Part shown: piece after piece, positions 34,342 through 47,092 of the stretch
How positions within the stretch are numbered: position 1 is the first letter of the stretch
How the letters are laid out: the number at the start of each line of letters is the position of its first letter
NCBI RefSeq assembly: GCF_900111835.1
Contig: NZ_FOJP01000013.1
Span: 124,001 to 188,000 of the forward strand
Direction of reading: 5' to 3'
Source of the DNA: Metapseudomonas otitidis
GTDB lineage: Bacteria > Pseudomonadota > Gammaproteobacteria > Pseudomonadales > Pseudomonadaceae
DNA length: 64,000 bases
The notes under the pieces: generated by a model
The model's input: the letters and a program-made list of their open reading frames with translations, nothing else
Database searches by the model: none
What the model was told of the DNA's origin: nothing
Made by a program: the position numbers and the translations under genes

Positions 34342-35259
34342 TTAGAAGTAGCCCTGACGTTTCTTCTCTTCCATCGAACCGGCCTGGTCATGGTCGATGA
34401 CACGGCCCTGGCGTTCGGAGGTACGGGTCAGGAGCATTTCCTGGATGATTTCCGGCAGCGACTGGGCGGTGGACTCCACCGCACCGGTGAGCGGGTAGCA
34501 GCCCAGGGTGCGGAAACGCACCATCTTCTTCTGGATGCTGGCCTTCTGCTCGGGCGTCAGGTGCTCGAGGATGCGCTCATCGTCGATCATGATCAGCGCG
34601 CCGTTCATCTCGATCACTTCGCGCTCGGCGGCGAAGTACAGCGGGACGATCGGGATCTGCTCGAGGTAGATGTATTGCCAGATGTCCAGCTCGGTCCAGT
34701 TGGACAGCGGGAACACGCGGATCGACTCGCCCTTCTTCACCTTGCCGTTGTAGACGTTCCACAGCTCGGGGCGCTGGTTCTTCGGGTCCCATCGGTGTTT
34801 GCTGTCGCGGAAGGAATACACCCGCTCCTTGGCGCGGGACTTCTCCTCGTCACGGCGGGCGCCACCGAAGGCGGCATCGAAGCCGTACTTGTCGAGCGCC
34901 TGCTTGAGGCCCTCGGTCTTCATGATGTCGGTGTGCTTGGCACTGCCGTGGGTGAAGGGGTTGATGCCCTGGGCCTTGCCCTCGGGGTTCACGTGGGTAA
35001 TCAGCTCGAGTCCCAGTTCGCTGACCATCTTGTCGCGGAACTGGTACATCTCCTGGAACTTCCACTGGGTGTCCACATGCATCACCGGGAACGGCAGCTT
35101 GCCCGGGAAGAAGGCCTTGCGTGCCAGGTGGAGCATCACGGCAGAGTCCTTGCCGATGGAGTAGAGCATCACCGGGTTGTCGAATTCGGCGGCCACCTCA
35201 CGAATGATGTGGATACTTTCCGCCTCCAGCTGTTTCAGGTGCGTCAGTTTATCGAGCAT
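34342..35259 (-). CDS. cysD: Sulfate adenylyltransferase subunit 2
   Basis: Catalytic adenylyl-transferring subunit of ATP sulfurylase, forming APS from sulfate and ATP together with CysN. The 305-residue protein is a PP-loop ATP-pyrophosphatase-type enzyme with the [17 protein letters not shown] motif near residue 35-51 and [17 protein letters not shown] further on. First gene of the cysD-cysNC operon. Its upstream gap of 146 bases holds two hairpins but no clear promoter hexamers. Confidence 0.97.
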   Translation of the reverse strand: MLDKLTHLKQLEAESIHIIREVAAEFDNPVMLYSIGKDSAVMLHLARKAFFPGKLPFPVMHVDTQWKFQEMYQFRDKMVSELGLELITHVNPEGKAQGINPFTHGSAKHTDIMKTEGLKQALDKYGFDAAFGGARRDEEKSRAKERVYSFRDSKHRWDPKNQRPELWNVYNGKVKKGESIRVFPLSNWTELDIWQYIYLEQIPIVPLYFAAEREVIEMNGALIMIDDERILEHLTPEQKASIQKKMVRFRTLGCYPLTGAVESTAQSLPEIIQEMLLTRTSERQGRVIDHDQAGSMEEKKRQGYF

Positions 35260-35405
35260 GGCTACTCACGGATTTCGGTCTTATACGACGGCCTTCGGGC
35301 CGTGGACGAGCGCGCACTCTAGCACAGCGCCTCCTTATATTGAGGCGCCCTGTTAGAACGAAACGATCTAGTTATATAGCCGCGGAAATGGGCGCCGAAA
35401 GCACC

Positions 35406-36164
35406 TCAAACCGGGTTGGGACAGTCGATGAACAGGTGCTCGATTGCGAAGCGCCGAGCCAGGTATTCGCCCAGCGCCTGCACGCCGTAGCGCTCGGTGG
35501 CGTGGTGGCCGGCCGCGATGAAACCGACATCGTTTTCCCGCGCGCTATGGAAGGTCTGCTCGGATGCCTCGCCGGTGAGGTAGAGATCGACGCCTGCCGC
35601 GATGGCCGTGTCGATGTAGCCCTGGCCGCCGCCGGTGCACCAGCCGATGCGCTGGATCGACCGCGATCCCTCCACCAGCAGCGGTTCGCGGCCGAGCACG
35701 TCGCGCACGCGCCGGGCGAAGTCCAGCGCCGCCATCGGCTCGGACAACGAGCCGACCAGGCCGACCACCTTGGCATCGTTCGGGTCGAGGGGGCCTTCCA
35801 CGGTGATGTCGAGCTGCCGTGCCAGCTGCACGTTGTTGCCCACCTCAGGGTGGACATCGAGCGGCAGGTGATAGGCCAGCAGGCTGATGTCGTGGGTGAG
35901 CAGCGTCTTCAACCGGCGTTGCTTGATGCCGGTGACACAGGGGCTCTCGCCCTTCCAGAAATAGCCGTGGTGCACCAGCACCACGTCCGCATCGGCCTCC
36001 ACCGCCGCATCCAGCAGGGCCTGGCTGGCCGTGACGCCGCTGACGATGCGCCGTACCTGGGGGCGCCCCTCCACCTGCAGCCCGTTGGGGCAGTAGTCGC
36101 TGATGCGCGACGCGCCCAGGTAACGATCCGCTTCTTCCACCAGGGTGGTCAGTGCGATGGCCAT
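35406..36164 (-). CDS. Nif3-like dinuclear metal centre protein (YbgI family)
   Basis: Member of the hexameric toroid Nif3/YbgI family with a two-metal site; function not settled (GTP cyclohydrolase I-like and radiation-repair roles were proposed). The 252 residues show the metal ligands in VLVHHGYFWKG and, near the C terminus, GEASEQTFHSARE and AAGHHATERYGVQALGEYL. It lies between the cysD leader and algW, transcribed away from algW. The start ATG has few alternatives. Confidence 0.92.
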   Translation of the reverse strand: MAIALTTLVEEADRYLGASRISDYCPNGLQVEGRPQVRRIVSGVTASQALLDAAVEADADVVLVHHGYFWKGESPCVTGIKQRRLKTLLTHDISLLAYHLPLDVHPEVGNNVQLARQLDITVEGPLDPNDAKVVGLVGSLSEPMAALDFARRVRDVLGREPLLVEGSRSIQRIGWCTGGGQGYIDTAIAAGVDLYLTGEASEQTFHSARENDVGFIAAGHHATERYGVQALGEYLARRFAIEHLFIDCPNPV

Positions 36165-36217
36165 CCGCCTCTCCTCACAAGCTGTTTCGCGCGGCTATTT
36201 TCTTCGTCGCCGCCCCG

Positions 36218-36223
36218 TATAAT
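36218..36223 (+). promoter_or_regulatory. Putative algW -10 element
   Basis: A perfect TATAAT lies 55 bases upstream of the algW ATG in the 113-base gap shared with the Nif3 gene. No convincing -35 hexamer stands at the right distance, so only the -10 is reported. Confidence 0.45.
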
Positions 36224-36277
36224 GGCCGCCACCTTAAGGGGGCCTCTCCCCCCTCGCAACCCTCAGGATTCCCCTCG

Positions 36278-37435
<1,158 letters not shown>

Positions 37436-37456
37436 GGCCGCCAGCGTCCGCCCATG

Positions 37457-37485
37457 AAAAAGCCGAGGTCATGCCTCGGCTTTTT
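37457..37485. terminator. Bidirectional terminator (algW / hisC)
   Basis: Twelve-base stem including A5 and T5 arms (37457-37468 with 37474-37485), central GCCGAGG/CCTCGGC. It lies 21 bases after algW and 16 bases after the convergent hisC. Confidence 0.93.
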
Positions 37486-37501
37486 CGTTACCGCTTCGCG
37501 A

Positions 37502-38554
37502 TCAGCTCGCGTCCAGGGCATCCAGCAGCGCCTGGTTCTGCTCCGGCGTACCGATGGTGATGCGCAGGAACTGAGCGATGCGCGCCTGCTTGAAATGGCG
37601 CACGATCACGCCCTTTTCCCGCAGCCCCGCCGCGATGCCCGCGGCATCCTTGCCCGGGTGCCGGGCGAAGACGAAGTTCGCTGCTGACGGCAGCACCTCG
37701 AAGCCACGGGCTTCGAGCGCCGCCACCAGTTGCTCGCGGCTGTGGATGACGCGCCGGCGGGTTTCATCGAACCAGGCGCGGTCATCGAAGGCCGCCGCCG
37801 CGCCGGCAATCGCCATGCGATCCAGCGGGTAGGAGTTGAAGCTGTTCTTGATCCGCTCCAGGGCCTCGATCAGGTCCGGGTGCCCCACCGCCAGGCCCAC
37901 ACGCAGGCCGGCCAGGGAGCGGGACTTGGACAGGGTCTGGGTCACCAGCAGGTTCGGGTAGCGGTCGACCAGGGCGATGGCGCTCTCTCCGCCGAAGTCG
38001 ATGTAGGCCTCGTCGACCACCACCACCGAGTCCGGGCTGCCGTTCAGCAGGGCCTCCACGGCGTCCAGGGTCAGCAGGCAGCCGGTGGGCGCGTTCGGGT
38101 TGGGGAAGATGATGCCGCCGTTGGGACGTGCGTAGTCCTCCACACGGATCTGGAACTGCTCGTCCAGCGGCACCGCCTCGAAGGGAATGCCATAGAGGCC
38201 GCAGTAGACCGGGTAGAAGCTGTAGGTCACGTCGGGGAACAGCAGCGGGCGACCGTGCTGGAACAGGCCGTGGAAGATGTGCGCGAGCACCTCGTCCGAG
38301 CCGTTGCCGACGAACACCTGGGCTGTGGTCACACCGTAGTGGTCGGCAACGGACTGCTTGAGGCGGTCGCTGTTCGGGTCCGGGTAGAGGCGCAGGCTAT
38401 CGCCCAGCTCCGCCTGCATCGCGGCGATGGCCTTCGGCGAAGGGCCGTAGGGGTTCTCGTTGGTGTTCAGTTTCACCAGGTTTGCGATCTTCGGCTGTTC
38501 ACCCGGTACGTAGGGCACCAGTTCCTTGACGAAGGGACTCCAGAACTTGCTCAT
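37502..38554 (-). CDS. hisC: Histidinol-phosphate aminotransferase
   Basis: PLP-dependent class I/II aminotransferase making L-histidinol phosphate. The 350 residues have the N-terminal [11 protein letters not shown], the PLP-binding [13 protein letters not shown] and the Schiff-base Lys in [15 protein letters not shown] start at the ATG (38554), which has GGGGGAG six bases before it, rather than at the GTG two codons upstream. Two bases separate it from the hisD stop. Confidence 0.95.
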   Translation of the reverse strand: MSKFWSPFVKELVPYVPGEQPKIANLVKLNTNENPYGPSPKAIAAMQAELGDSLRLYPDPNSDRLKQSVADHYGVTTAQVFVGNGSDEVLAHIFHGLFQHGRPLLFPDVTYSFYPVYCGLYGIPFEAVPLDEQFQIRVEDYARPNGGIIFPNPNAPTGCLLTLDAVEALLNGSPDSVVVVDEAYIDFGGESAIALVDRYPNLLVTQTLSKSRSLAGLRVGLAVGHPDLIEALERIKNSFNSYPLDRMAIAGAAAAFDDRAWFDETRRRVIHSREQLVAALEARGFEVLPSAANFVFARHPGKDAAGIAAGLREKGVIVRHFKQARIAQFLRITIGTPEQNQALLDALDAS

Positions 38555-38556
38555 GC

Positions 38557-39870
38557 TCACTCCCCCTTGATCCGGTATTCGGCACTGCGGGCGTGGGCGG
38601 TCAGCGACTCGCCACGGGCCAGTACGGAAGCGGTCTTGCCCAGCTCGGACGCGCCATCAGCGGAACAGTAGATGATCGACGAACGCTTCTGGAAGTCATA
38701 CACGCCCAGCGGCGAGGAGAAACGCGCGGTGCCGGACGTCGGCAGCACGTGGTTCGGGCCGGCGCAGTAGTCGCCCAGGGCCTCGGCGGTGTAGCGGCCC
38801 ATGAAGATGGCGCCGGCGTGGCGGATGTGCGGCAGCCAGGCCTCGGGCTCGGCCACAGACAGCTCCAGGTGTTCCGGGGCGATGCGGTTGGCCACCACGC
38901 AGGCCTGGGCCTGGTCGGTGACCTGGATCAGCGCGCCGCGGTTGCTGAGGGACGTGCGGATGATCTCGGCACGCTCCATGGTCGGCAACAGCTTGTCGAT
39001 GCTGGCAGCCACCTTGTCGAGGAACGCGGCATCGGGGCTGACCAGGATGGCCTGGGCATCCTCGTCGTGCTCGGCCTGGGAGAACAGGTCCATGGCGATC
39101 CAGTCCGGGTCGGTGTCACCGTCGCAGACCACCAGGATCTCCGAGGGGCCGGCGATCATGTCGATGCCCACCTGGCCGAAGACGTGGCGCTTGGCAGTGG
39201 CCACGTAGATGTTGCCGGGGCCGACGATCTTGTCGACACGCGGCACGCTCTCGGTGCCGTAGGCCAGCGCGGCCACGGCCTGGGCGCCACCAATGGTGAA
39301 GACGCGGTCGACGCCGGCCACGCAGGCGGCGGCGAGGACGATCTCGTTGATCTCGCCACGGGGGGTCGGCACCACCATCACCACTTCGGCCACGCCGGCG
39401 ACCTTGGCCGGGATGGCATTCATCAGCACGGAAGACGGGTAGGACGCCTTGCCGCCCGGTACGTACAGGCCGGCGCGGTCCAGCGGGGTGACTTGCTGGC
39501 CCAGCACGGTGCCGTCGGCCTCGGTGTAGGTCCAGGAGTCCTGCTTCTGCTTCTCGTGGTACAAGCGCACCCGCTCGGCGGCCTTCTCCAGCGCCTGGCG
39601 CTGTTCGGCAGTGATGCGGGTCAGGGCCAGTTCCAGACGCTCGCGAGGAAGGATCAGCTCCGCCATGGTGGTGGCCTGCACGCCATCGAAGCGCTGGGTG
39701 AACTCGACCACGGCGGCATCGCCACGCTCACGCACGGCCTGGATGATGTCGAGGACGCGCTGGTTGACCGCCTCGTCGGAAACGCTTTCCCAGCTCAGCA
39801 GATGATCCAGGTGTCGACCGAAGTCCGGATCAGCGGCATTGAGACGACGGATAGCAATGGGAGCAGTCAT
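38557..39870 (-). CDS. hisD: Histidinol dehydrogenase
   Basis: Zinc- and NAD-dependent enzyme performing the last two oxidations of histidine synthesis. The 437-residue protein has the signature region [21 protein letters not shown] with the zinc ligands, and the [20 protein letters not shown] segment. It forms a hisD-hisC pair with a 157-base gap from hisG in which I see no clear terminator or promoter. Confidence 0.97.
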   Translation of the reverse strand: MTAPIAIRRLNAADPDFGRHLDHLLSWESVSDEAVNQRVLDIIQAVRERGDAAVVEFTQRFDGVQATTMAELILPRERLELALTRITAEQRQALEKAAERVRLYHEKQKQDSWTYTEADGTVLGQQVTPLDRAGLYVPGGKASYPSSVLMNAIPAKVAGVAEVVMVVPTPRGEINEIVLAAACVAGVDRVFTIGGAQAVAALAYGTESVPRVDKIVGPGNIYVATAKRHVFGQVGIDMIAGPSEILVVCDGDTDPDWIAMDLFSQAEHDEDAQAILVSPDAAFLDKVAASIDKLLPTMERAEIIRTSLSNRGALIQVTDQAQACVVANRIAPEHLELSVAEPEAWLPHIRHAGAIFMGRYTAEALGDYCAGPNHVLPTSGTARFSSPLGVYDFQKRSSIIYCSADGASELGKTASVLARGESLTAHARSAEYRIKGE

Positions 39871-40027
39871 AGCGAGCCTCTTGTAAGAATGGCGTTAACT
39901 CGGGCGCCGCTAGACTACCAAGCCCACCGTGCGGGCACCCGAGAAAATTCGCTATGACACGGATAGGGCCGGAGCTGCACGCCAGGCCGGCTCCCGAGCG
40001 GGAAACGGGCCTGGAGGGCAACGGGTA

Positions 40028-40663
40028 TCAGTGACGGTGTCGCTTCTCGACCGCTTCGCGCAGCGTGTCGATGAGGGCCTGGATGCGTGCGTGCTGCATC
40101 TTCATCGAGGCCTTGTTGACCACCAGGCGGGAGCTGACGGTGGCGATGAGTTCCTGGGGTTCCAGGCCATTGGCGCGCAGGGTGTTGCCGGTGTCCACCA
40201 CGTCGATGATCTTGTCGGCCAGACCGACCAGCGGGGCCAGCTCCATGGAGCCGTAGAGCTTGATCACGTCGACCTGGCGACCCTGTTCGGCGTAGTAGCG
40301 CTTGGCGACGTTGACGAACTTGGTGGCCACGCGCAGGCGCCCCTTGGGCTCCGGCGCGCCGACCGCACCGGCGGTCATCAGCTTGCAGTTGGCGATCTTC
40401 AGGTCGAGGGGCTCGTAGAGCCCCTGCCCGCCGTACTCCATCAGCACGTCCTTGCCCGCCACGCCGAGGTCGGCAGCGCCGTGTTCGACGTAGGTCGGCA
40501 CGTCGGTGGCGCGGACGATCAGCAGGCGAACGTCATCCTGGGTGGTCGGGATGATGAGCTTGCGGCTCTTGTCCGGATTCTCGGTGGGCACGATGCCTGC
40601 CTCTGCCAGCAGCGGCAGGGTGTCATCGAGAATGCGGCCCTTGGACAGCGCGATGGTGAGCAT
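40028..40663 (-). CDS. hisG: ATP phosphoribosyltransferase, short form
   Basis: Catalyses the first step of histidine synthesis. At 211 residues it is the short (HisGS) form without the C-terminal histidine-binding domain, so it needs the regulatory subunit HisZ, which is not in this window. [15 protein letters not shown] at the start and the [14 protein letters not shown] and [15 protein letters not shown] segments (the PRPP-binding loop) are visible. It follows murA after 12 bases. Confidence 0.96.
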   Translation of the reverse strand: MLTIALSKGRILDDTLPLLAEAGIVPTENPDKSRKLIIPTTQDDVRLLIVRATDVPTYVEHGAADLGVAGKDVLMEYGGQGLYEPLDLKIANCKLMTAGAVGAPEPKGRLRVATKFVNVAKRYYAEQGRQVDVIKLYGSMELAPLVGLADKIIDVVDTGNTLRANGLEPQELIATVSSRLVVNKASMKMQHARIQALIDTLREAVEKRHRH

Positions 40664-40675
40664 GGGGTTCCCTTG

Positions 40676-42203
<1,528 letters not shown>

Positions 42204-42249
42204 GCTCAACCTCTATCGGCGCCCTGTGCGCGCGGGTCGGCAATGATAC

Positions 42250-42305
42250 AAAAAAGCCCCCCGCCTGCGAACCCCGCGCATGCGGGGCCTGACGGAGGGC
42301 TTTCG
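42250..42305 (-). terminator. Terminator after the mla operon
   Basis: Compound hairpin: an inner stem CCCCGC/GCGGGG within an imperfect outer stem, followed on the minus strand by six T residues. It lies right after mlaB and before ibaG. Confidence 0.8.
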
Positions 42306-42309
42306 GGCA

Positions 42310-42618
42310 TCAGTGCTCGAGGGGCAACAACGCGTCGAGCCCGGATACACCGGCAATCTGCCGCATGTCCTCGGGCAACGCGCGGATGCTGAGGGTCTTG
42401 CCGGCCTTGCGGGCATCACGCATGAAGGCCAGCAACAGGGAAAGCCCGACGCTGCTGGACTTCTCCACGCCGGAACAGTCGACCACCAGGGCAGCGGCGG
42501 CCTGCTCGCGGATCAGCCTGGCACCGGTTTCACGCAAGGCGGGGCCGCTGCTGTAGTCGAGGACGCCGAGGAGCTTGAGCTCCCCGCCGCTCCCCGCGAC
42601 CAGAGACGCCTCACTCAT
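42310..42618 (-). CDS. mlaB: STAS-domain protein MlaB
   Basis: Cytoplasmic accessory subunit of the MlaFEDB phospholipid transporter, stabilising the ATPase. The 102 residues form one STAS domain with VVDCSGVEKSSSVGLSLLLAF carrying the conserved serine stretch. It overlaps mlaC by eight bases and is the last gene of the operon. Confidence 0.9.
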   Translation of the reverse strand: MSEASLVAGSGGELKLLGVLDYSSGPALRETGARLIREQAAAALVVDCSGVEKSSSVGLSLLLAFMRDARKAGKTLSIRALPEDMRQIAGVSGLDALLPLEH

Positions 42619-43258
42619 GACCGGCAGCCTTCTGGCCTTCCTCGGACTGCTTGGCCTTCGCCACGATCTCGGCCCAGCCGTCGATGGTCTTGTTGAGGTC
42701 GTTGCCGTTCTTCTGCATGGCGTCGGCGAACTGATCGCGGAACAGCTTGCCGATGTTGATGCCGTTGATAATCACGTTACGCAGCATCCACTGACCGTCG
42801 ATGTTCACCATGGTGTAGGAGACGGGGTAGACGGTGCCCTTGCTGTCCTTCACTTCCATGCCGACGCTGGTGCGCTCGGGGTCTTCCTGCTTGGCGGGCA
42901 GGACGCGGATGTCCTGGTTGTCGTACTCCAGCAGTGCATTGCCGTAGAACTGGATCAGGCTGCGCTTGAAGTTCTCCTGGAAGCGGGTCATCTGCTCCGG
43001 GGTGGCCTGGCGCGAGTATTTGACGGTCATGATGCTGCGGGAGATGCCGTCGGCATCCACAACCGGGCCAAGAATGCCGTTCAGCGCATCGTAGAAAGCA
43101 CTTGGGTTGCTGCGGTACTGGGCCTTGTTGGCCTTGAGATCGCTGAGCAGCTTGTCGGTGGTCTGCTGCACCACATCGCGGGCACTCGGTGCCGCATTGG
43201 CCAGCAGGGGCAACGCCGCCAGCAGCAGCAACAGGCCGTTTCGCAGGGCTTTGATCAT
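42611..43258 (-). CDS. mlaC: Periplasmic phospholipid-binding protein MlaC
   Basis: Soluble shuttle that carries phospholipid between the outer membrane MlaA complex and the inner membrane MlaFEDB complex. The 215 residues have a Sec signal (about 1-24, ALPLLANAAPS) and the MlaC/Ttg2D fold, with MTVKYSRQATPEQMTRFQENFKR. I use the ATG at 43258 with AGGA just upstream; a GTG five codons earlier overlaps the mlaD stop and is possible. Confidence 0.93.
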   Translation of the reverse strand: MIKALRNGLLLLLAALPLLANAAPSARDVVQQTTDKLLSDLKANKAQYRSNPSAFYDALNGILGPVVDADGISRSIMTVKYSRQATPEQMTRFQENFKRSLIQFYGNALLEYDNQDIRVLPAKQEDPERTSVGMEVKDSKGTVYPVSYTMVNIDGQWMLRNVIINGINIGKLFRDQFADAMQKNGNDLNKTIDGWAEIVAKAKQSEEGQKAAGHE

Positions 43259-43269
43259 TTCGAAGGTCC

Positions 43270-43737
43270 TCACTTGGTGTCCTTGTTGACCGTATTGAGC
43301 AGGAACTTGCCGATCAGGTCCTCCAGCACCAGCGCGGACTGGGTATCACGGATGGTGCTGCCGTCCTTCAGCAACTGGTCGTCGCCGCCGACGCTGATCC
43401 CGATGTACTTCTCGCCCAGCAGGCCGGCGGTCAGGATGGACGCGGTGGAATCGGTCGGCAGGTTGTCCACCTTCTTCTCCAGCTCCATGGTGACGCGACC
43501 GGTGTAGCTGTCGCGATCGAGGTCGATGGCCGTGACCCGGCCGATGGTCACGCCGGCCATGGTCACCTTCGCTCTGACAGTGAGACCGGCGATATTGTCG
43601 AAATGTGCATAAACCTTGTACGTCTCGCCGGCGCTGCCGACGGACAGCCCACTGACACGCAGCGCCAACAGTAGCAGGGCAAGCAACCCGGCCAGGAGGA
43701 ACAGGCCGACACCAATTTCCAGGGTGCGGATTTGCAT
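43270..43737 (-). CDS. mlaD: MCE-domain lipid transport protein MlaD
   Basis: Membrane-anchored MCE protein whose hexamer forms the periplasmic pore of the MlaFEDB complex. The 155 residues have an N-terminal helix (about 7-27) and the MCE domain (KVYAHFDNIAGLTVRAKVTMAGVTIGRV), ending in a short tail. It overlaps the mlaE stop by one base. Confidence 0.95.
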   Translation of the reverse strand: MQIRTLEIGVGLFLLAGLLALLLLALRVSGLSVGSAGETYKVYAHFDNIAGLTVRAKVTMAGVTIGRVTAIDLDRDSYTGRVTMELEKKVDNLPTDSTASILTAGLLGEKYIGISVGGDDQLLKDGSTIRDTQSALVLEDLIGKFLLNTVNKDTK

Positions 43738-44534
43738 CAGAAATCTCCAAACATCAGGGCGGTCAGGATGAAGTCGAGCCCCAGCACGGCCAACGAGGCA
43801 TAGACCACGGTTTTAGTCGTTGCGCGGCTGATCCCTTCGGAAGTGGGCTCGCAGTCGTAACCCTGGAACACGGCGATCCAGGTGGCGACGAAGGCGAAAG
43901 CCAGGCTTTTCAGCACGCCATTGAGTACATCTTCTGTGAATTCGACGCTGTTCTGCATGTTCGACCAGAACGAGCCGTCATAGACGCCGAGCCAGTCGAT
44001 GGCCACCATCGCGCCGCCCCAGATGCCGACCACATTGAAGATCAGCGCGAGCACCGGCATCGAGATGAAGCCAGCCCACAAGCGAGGCGCGATGATGTAT
44101 TTGAGCGGGTCGACACCGATCATCTCCAGGCTGGAGAGCTGCTCGGTGGATTTCATGTTGCCGATCTCGGCGGTCAGCGCGGAGCCGGCACGCCCTGCGA
44201 ACAGCAGCGCCGTGACAACCGGCCCGAGCTCGCGCAGCAGGGTCAGTGCGACCATCTGCCCGACAGCCTGCTCGGACCCGTAGCCAACGAGGATGTTGTA
44301 GCCCTGCAATGCCAGCACCATGCCGATGAAGATGCCGGAGACGACGATGATCGGCAGCGACAGCACGCCAACGAAATAAAGCTGCTTGACCAGCAACTGG
44401 AAGCCGGACCCGGTCCCGGTGCGGCCGAACAGGGCGCGCAGCAGGAACAGGGTGGAACGGCCGAGCGCCTCGACCACGTCAAGGCCGGCGCGCCCGAGCA
44501 GGCGGATGCGCTCGAGCGGGGACTTCTTGCGCAT
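43737..44534 (-). CDS. mlaE: Phospholipid ABC transporter permease MlaE
   Basis: Inner-membrane permease of the Mla lipid transporter. The 265 residues hold about five to six helices and the MlaE family stretches [42 protein letters not shown] and the [16 protein letters not shown] loop that contacts the ATPase. The ATG overlaps the mlaF stop by one base (TGATG). Confidence 0.96.
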   Translation of the reverse strand: MRKKSPLERIRLLGRAGLDVVEALGRSTLFLLRALFGRTGTGSGFQLLVKQLYFVGVLSLPIIVVSGIFIGMVLALQGYNILVGYGSEQAVGQMVALTLLRELGPVVTALLFAGRAGSALTAEIGNMKSTEQLSSLEMIGVDPLKYIIAPRLWAGFISMPVLALIFNVVGIWGGAMVAIDWLGVYDGSFWSNMQNSVEFTEDVLNGVLKSLAFAFVATWIAVFQGYDCEPTSEGISRATTKTVVYASLAVLGLDFILTALMFGDF

Positions 44535-45343
44535 CAATGCTCTCCCAGCAAGTCGTTGCGGTAATCGGGCGCCGGGAAGTGGAACGGCACCGGCCCGTCG
44601 GGGATGCCCTTCATGAATTGGCGGATCCGCGGATTGTCCGAGTCCATCAGCTCGGCCGGAGTGCCCTGGCCAAGCACCTGCGCATCCCCCACTACATAGA
44701 TGTAGTCGGCGATGCTCGCGGTCTCCGCCAGGTCATGGGAGACGACGATGCTGGTGATGCCCAGCGCGTCGTTCAACAGGCGGATCAGGCGCACCAGAAC
44801 GCCCATGGCGATCGGGTCCTGGCCCACGAAGGGTTCGTCATACATCAGGATCTGCGGATCCAGGGCGATGGCCCGTGCCAGCGCAACGCGCCGTTTCATA
44901 CCGCCGGAGAGTTCATCGGGCATCAGGTCGATGGCGCCACGCAACCCGACGGCCTGGAGCTTCATCAGCACGATGTCGCGGATCATCTCCTCGGGGAGCT
45001 GGGTATGGACGCGCAGCGGGAAGGCCACGTTCTCGAACACATCCAGATCGGTGAACAGCGCGCCACTCTGGAACAGCACGCCGAACTGCTTGCGCATGTC
45101 GAAGAGTTCGGAACGGGAAAGCGAGGGCAGGTTCTGACCATTGACCCAGACTTCTCCCGACGCCGGCTTCAGTTGAGCAGCGATCAGGCGAAGGAGCGTG
45201 GTTTTGCCACAGCCGGACGGCCCCATGATCCCGGTGACCTTGCCACGGGGTATGCGTATGTCAACGTCGCGAAAAATGCTGCGCTCGCCGCGCTTGAAGG
45301 TCAGGCCTTTCAGCTCCACGGCATAAGCGTTATCGGCGCTCAT
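44534..45343 (-). CDS. mlaF: Phospholipid ABC transporter ATPase MlaF
   Basis: Cytoplasmic ATPase of the MlaFEDB complex. The 269-residue protein has Walker [10 protein letters not shown] (41-49), the Q-loop FQSGALF, signature LSGGMKRR (145-152) and Walker [15 protein letters not shown] start at the ATG at 45343; upstream codons lack family similarity. First gene of mlaFEDCB, called ttg2 in Pseudomonas putida. Confidence 0.96.
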   Translation of the reverse strand: MSADNAYAVELKGLTFKRGERSIFRDVDIRIPRGKVTGIMGPSGCGKTTLLRLIAAQLKPASGEVWVNGQNLPSLSRSELFDMRKQFGVLFQSGALFTDLDVFENVAFPLRVHTQLPEEMIRDIVLMKLQAVGLRGAIDLMPDELSGGMKRRVALARAIALDPQILMYDEPFVGQDPIAMGVLVRLIRLLNDALGITSIVVSHDLAETASIADYIYVVGDAQVLGQGTPAELMDSDNPRIRQFMKGIPDGPVPFHFPAPDYRNDLLGEH

Positions 45344-45432
45344 CTGTACTCCTTGCGATGCGGCCATCCCTCAATGGACGTCGTATCCTGCAGACGGGAC
45401 ACGGCCCGGCGAGGTGGCCGAACAGGCGGCGG

Positions 45433-45461
45433 ATCATAGCATTGCGCCCTGGGCCGCCCAA
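45433..45461 (-). promoter_or_regulatory. Putative mla operon promoter
   Basis: Minus strand TTGGGC (45456-45461) and TATGAT (45433-45438) are 17 bases apart, 90 bases upstream of mlaF. On the plus strand of the same 242-base gap a perfect TATAAT (45547-45552) stands 33 bases before kdsD, without a clear -35. Confidence 0.6.
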
Positions 45462-45585
45462 GGCCGCAGACAGCTTCGTTCAGGAGCGTGACAGGTTCGA
45501 CGCATCATTGACGACGATCGAACGTGAGCGATTCAAGCTTTACCGGTATAATCCGCGCCTTTTCCTCGGCCACTGCACTCAAGAC

Positions 45586-46560
45586 ATGAGCCAGTCCAGC
45601 GATCTGATCCAATCCGCGCAACGCACCATCCGACTGGAACGCGACGCCATTGACGCCCTTCTCCAGCGAATCGACGGCGATTTCATCAAAGCCTGCGAAC
45701 TCGCCCTTGCCTGCAAGGGGCGTGTCGTGGTGGTCGGCATGGGCAAATCCGGCCACGTCGGCCGCAAGATCGCCGCGACCCTGGCCAGCACCGGCACGCC
45801 TTCCTTCTTCGTCCACCCGGCGGAAGCAAGCCACGGCGACATGGGTATGATCACGCGCGACGACGTGGTACTGGCCCTCTCCAATTCCGGCTCGACGGCG
45901 GAGATCGTCACCCTGTTGCCGCTGATCAAGCGCCTGGGCATCCCGCTCATCAGCATGACCGGCAACCCGGAATCGGCGCTGGCAAAAGCGGCCGAGGCAC
46001 GCCTTGATGCCCGCGTGGACAAGGAAGCCTGCTCGCTCAACCTGGCACCCACCTCCTCCACCACGGCGGCACTGGTGCTGGGCGATGCCCTGGCCATTGC
46101 CCTGATGGAAGCACGCGGCTTCTCTGCAGAAGACTTCGCCTTCTCGCATCCGGGCGGTGCGCTGGGCCGTCGCCTGCTGCTGAAAGTGGAAAACGTCATG
46201 CACAGTGGCGACGCGCTGCCCCGGGTCGCCCGTGGCACCTCGCTGCGCGACGCCCTGCTGGAAATGACCCGCAAGGGGCTCGGCATGACCATCGTGCTGG
46301 AGAATGACGGCCGTCTCGCCGGCATCTTCACCGACGGCGACCTGCGCCGGACCCTCGACAAGGGCGTCGATGTGCACCAGGCGAGCATCGACGAGGTCAT
46401 GACCGTGCACGGCAAGACCGCACGCGGCGAAATGCTGGCGGCCGAAGCCTTGAAGATCATGGAAGACCACAAGATCAACGTGCTGGTGGTGGTGGATGAC
46501 AACGACACCCCCGTCGGCGCCCTGCACATCCACGACCTGACCCGCGCCGGAGTGATCTGA
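45586..46560 (+). CDS. kdsD: D-arabinose 5-phosphate isomerase
   Basis: Makes D-arabinose 5-phosphate from ribulose 5-phosphate, the first step to Kdo of LPS. The 324 residues comprise a SIS domain (about 40-180, with GMGKSGHVGRKIAATLAST) and two CBS domains (about 205-324). The ATG at 45586 gives the usual N terminus; in-frame upstream sequence lies in the promoter gap. The stop overlaps the kdsC start (TGATG). Confidence 0.96.
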   Translation: MSQSSDLIQSAQRTIRLERDAIDALLQRIDGDFIKACELALACKGRVVVVGMGKSGHVGRKIAATLASTGTPSFFVHPAEASHGDMGMITRDDVVLALSNSGSTAEIVTLLPLIKRLGIPLISMTGNPESALAKAAEARLDARVDKEACSLNLAPTSSTTAALVLGDALAIALMEARGFSAEDFAFSHPGGALGRRLLLKVENVMHSGDALPRVARGTSLRDALLEMTRKGLGMTIVLENDGRLAGIFTDGDLRRTLDKGVDVHQASIDEVMTVHGKTARGEMLAAEALKIMEDHKINVLVVVDDNDTPVGALHIHDLTRAGVI

Positions 46561-47084
46561 TGAGCGAACACCTGCACCAGCGTGCCCAGGCGATCCGCCT
46601 GGCAGTCTTTGACGTGGATGGCGTGCTCACCGATGGCAAGCTCTACTTCCTGGCAGACGGCAGCGAATTCAAGACCTTCAATACCCTGGACGGCCACGGC
46701 ATCAAGATGCTGATCAACTCCGGCGTACGCACGGCCATCATCTCCGGACGCAGCACCCCGGTGGTGGAGCGCCGTGCACGCAACCTCGGTATCCATCACC
46801 TGTACCAGGGCCGCGAGGACAAACTGGTCGTTCTCGATGAACTGCTGGGCGAACTGGGGCTGGACTACAGCCAGGTCGCCTACCTGGGCGACGACCTGCC
46901 CGACCTGCCCGTGATCCGCCGAGTTGGCCTGGGCATGGCCGTTGCCAGCGCCGACGCCTTCGTGCGCCAGCATGCCCATGGCGTCACCGTGGCCAAGGGC
47001 GGAGAAGGTGCAGCACGCGAGTTCTGCGAACTGATCATGCGCGCCCAGGACACCCTGGACACCGCGCAAGCCGCCTACCTGTAG
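46560..47084 (+). CDS. kdsC: 3-deoxy-D-manno-octulosonate 8-phosphate phosphatase
   Basis: HAD-superfamily C0 phosphatase that releases Kdo from Kdo-8-phosphate. The 174 residues have the nucleophile motif FDVDGVLTDG with Asp18 and Asp20, the SGRST second motif and YLGDDLPDLPV as the Mg-binding third motif. It acts two steps after KdsD in the Kdo pathway (KdsA is elsewhere) and overlaps it by one base. Confidence 0.96.
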   Translation: MSEHLHQRAQAIRLAVFDVDGVLTDGKLYFLADGSEFKTFNTLDGHGIKMLINSGVRTAIISGRSTPVVERRARNLGIHHLYQGREDKLVVLDELLGELGLDYSQVAYLGDDLPDLPVIRRVGLGMAVASADAFVRQHAHGVTVAKGGEGAAREFCELIMRAQDTLDTAQAAYL

Positions 47085-47092
47085 GTCCAGCC

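Noticed and set aside
32821-35322. An open frame of 833 codons on the plus strand opposite cysNC and cysD
   Set aside because: It mirrors two well-conserved genes, has His/Gly/Val-rich composition typical of GC-rich antisense shadows and crosses the cysD-cysNC gap with no family features.
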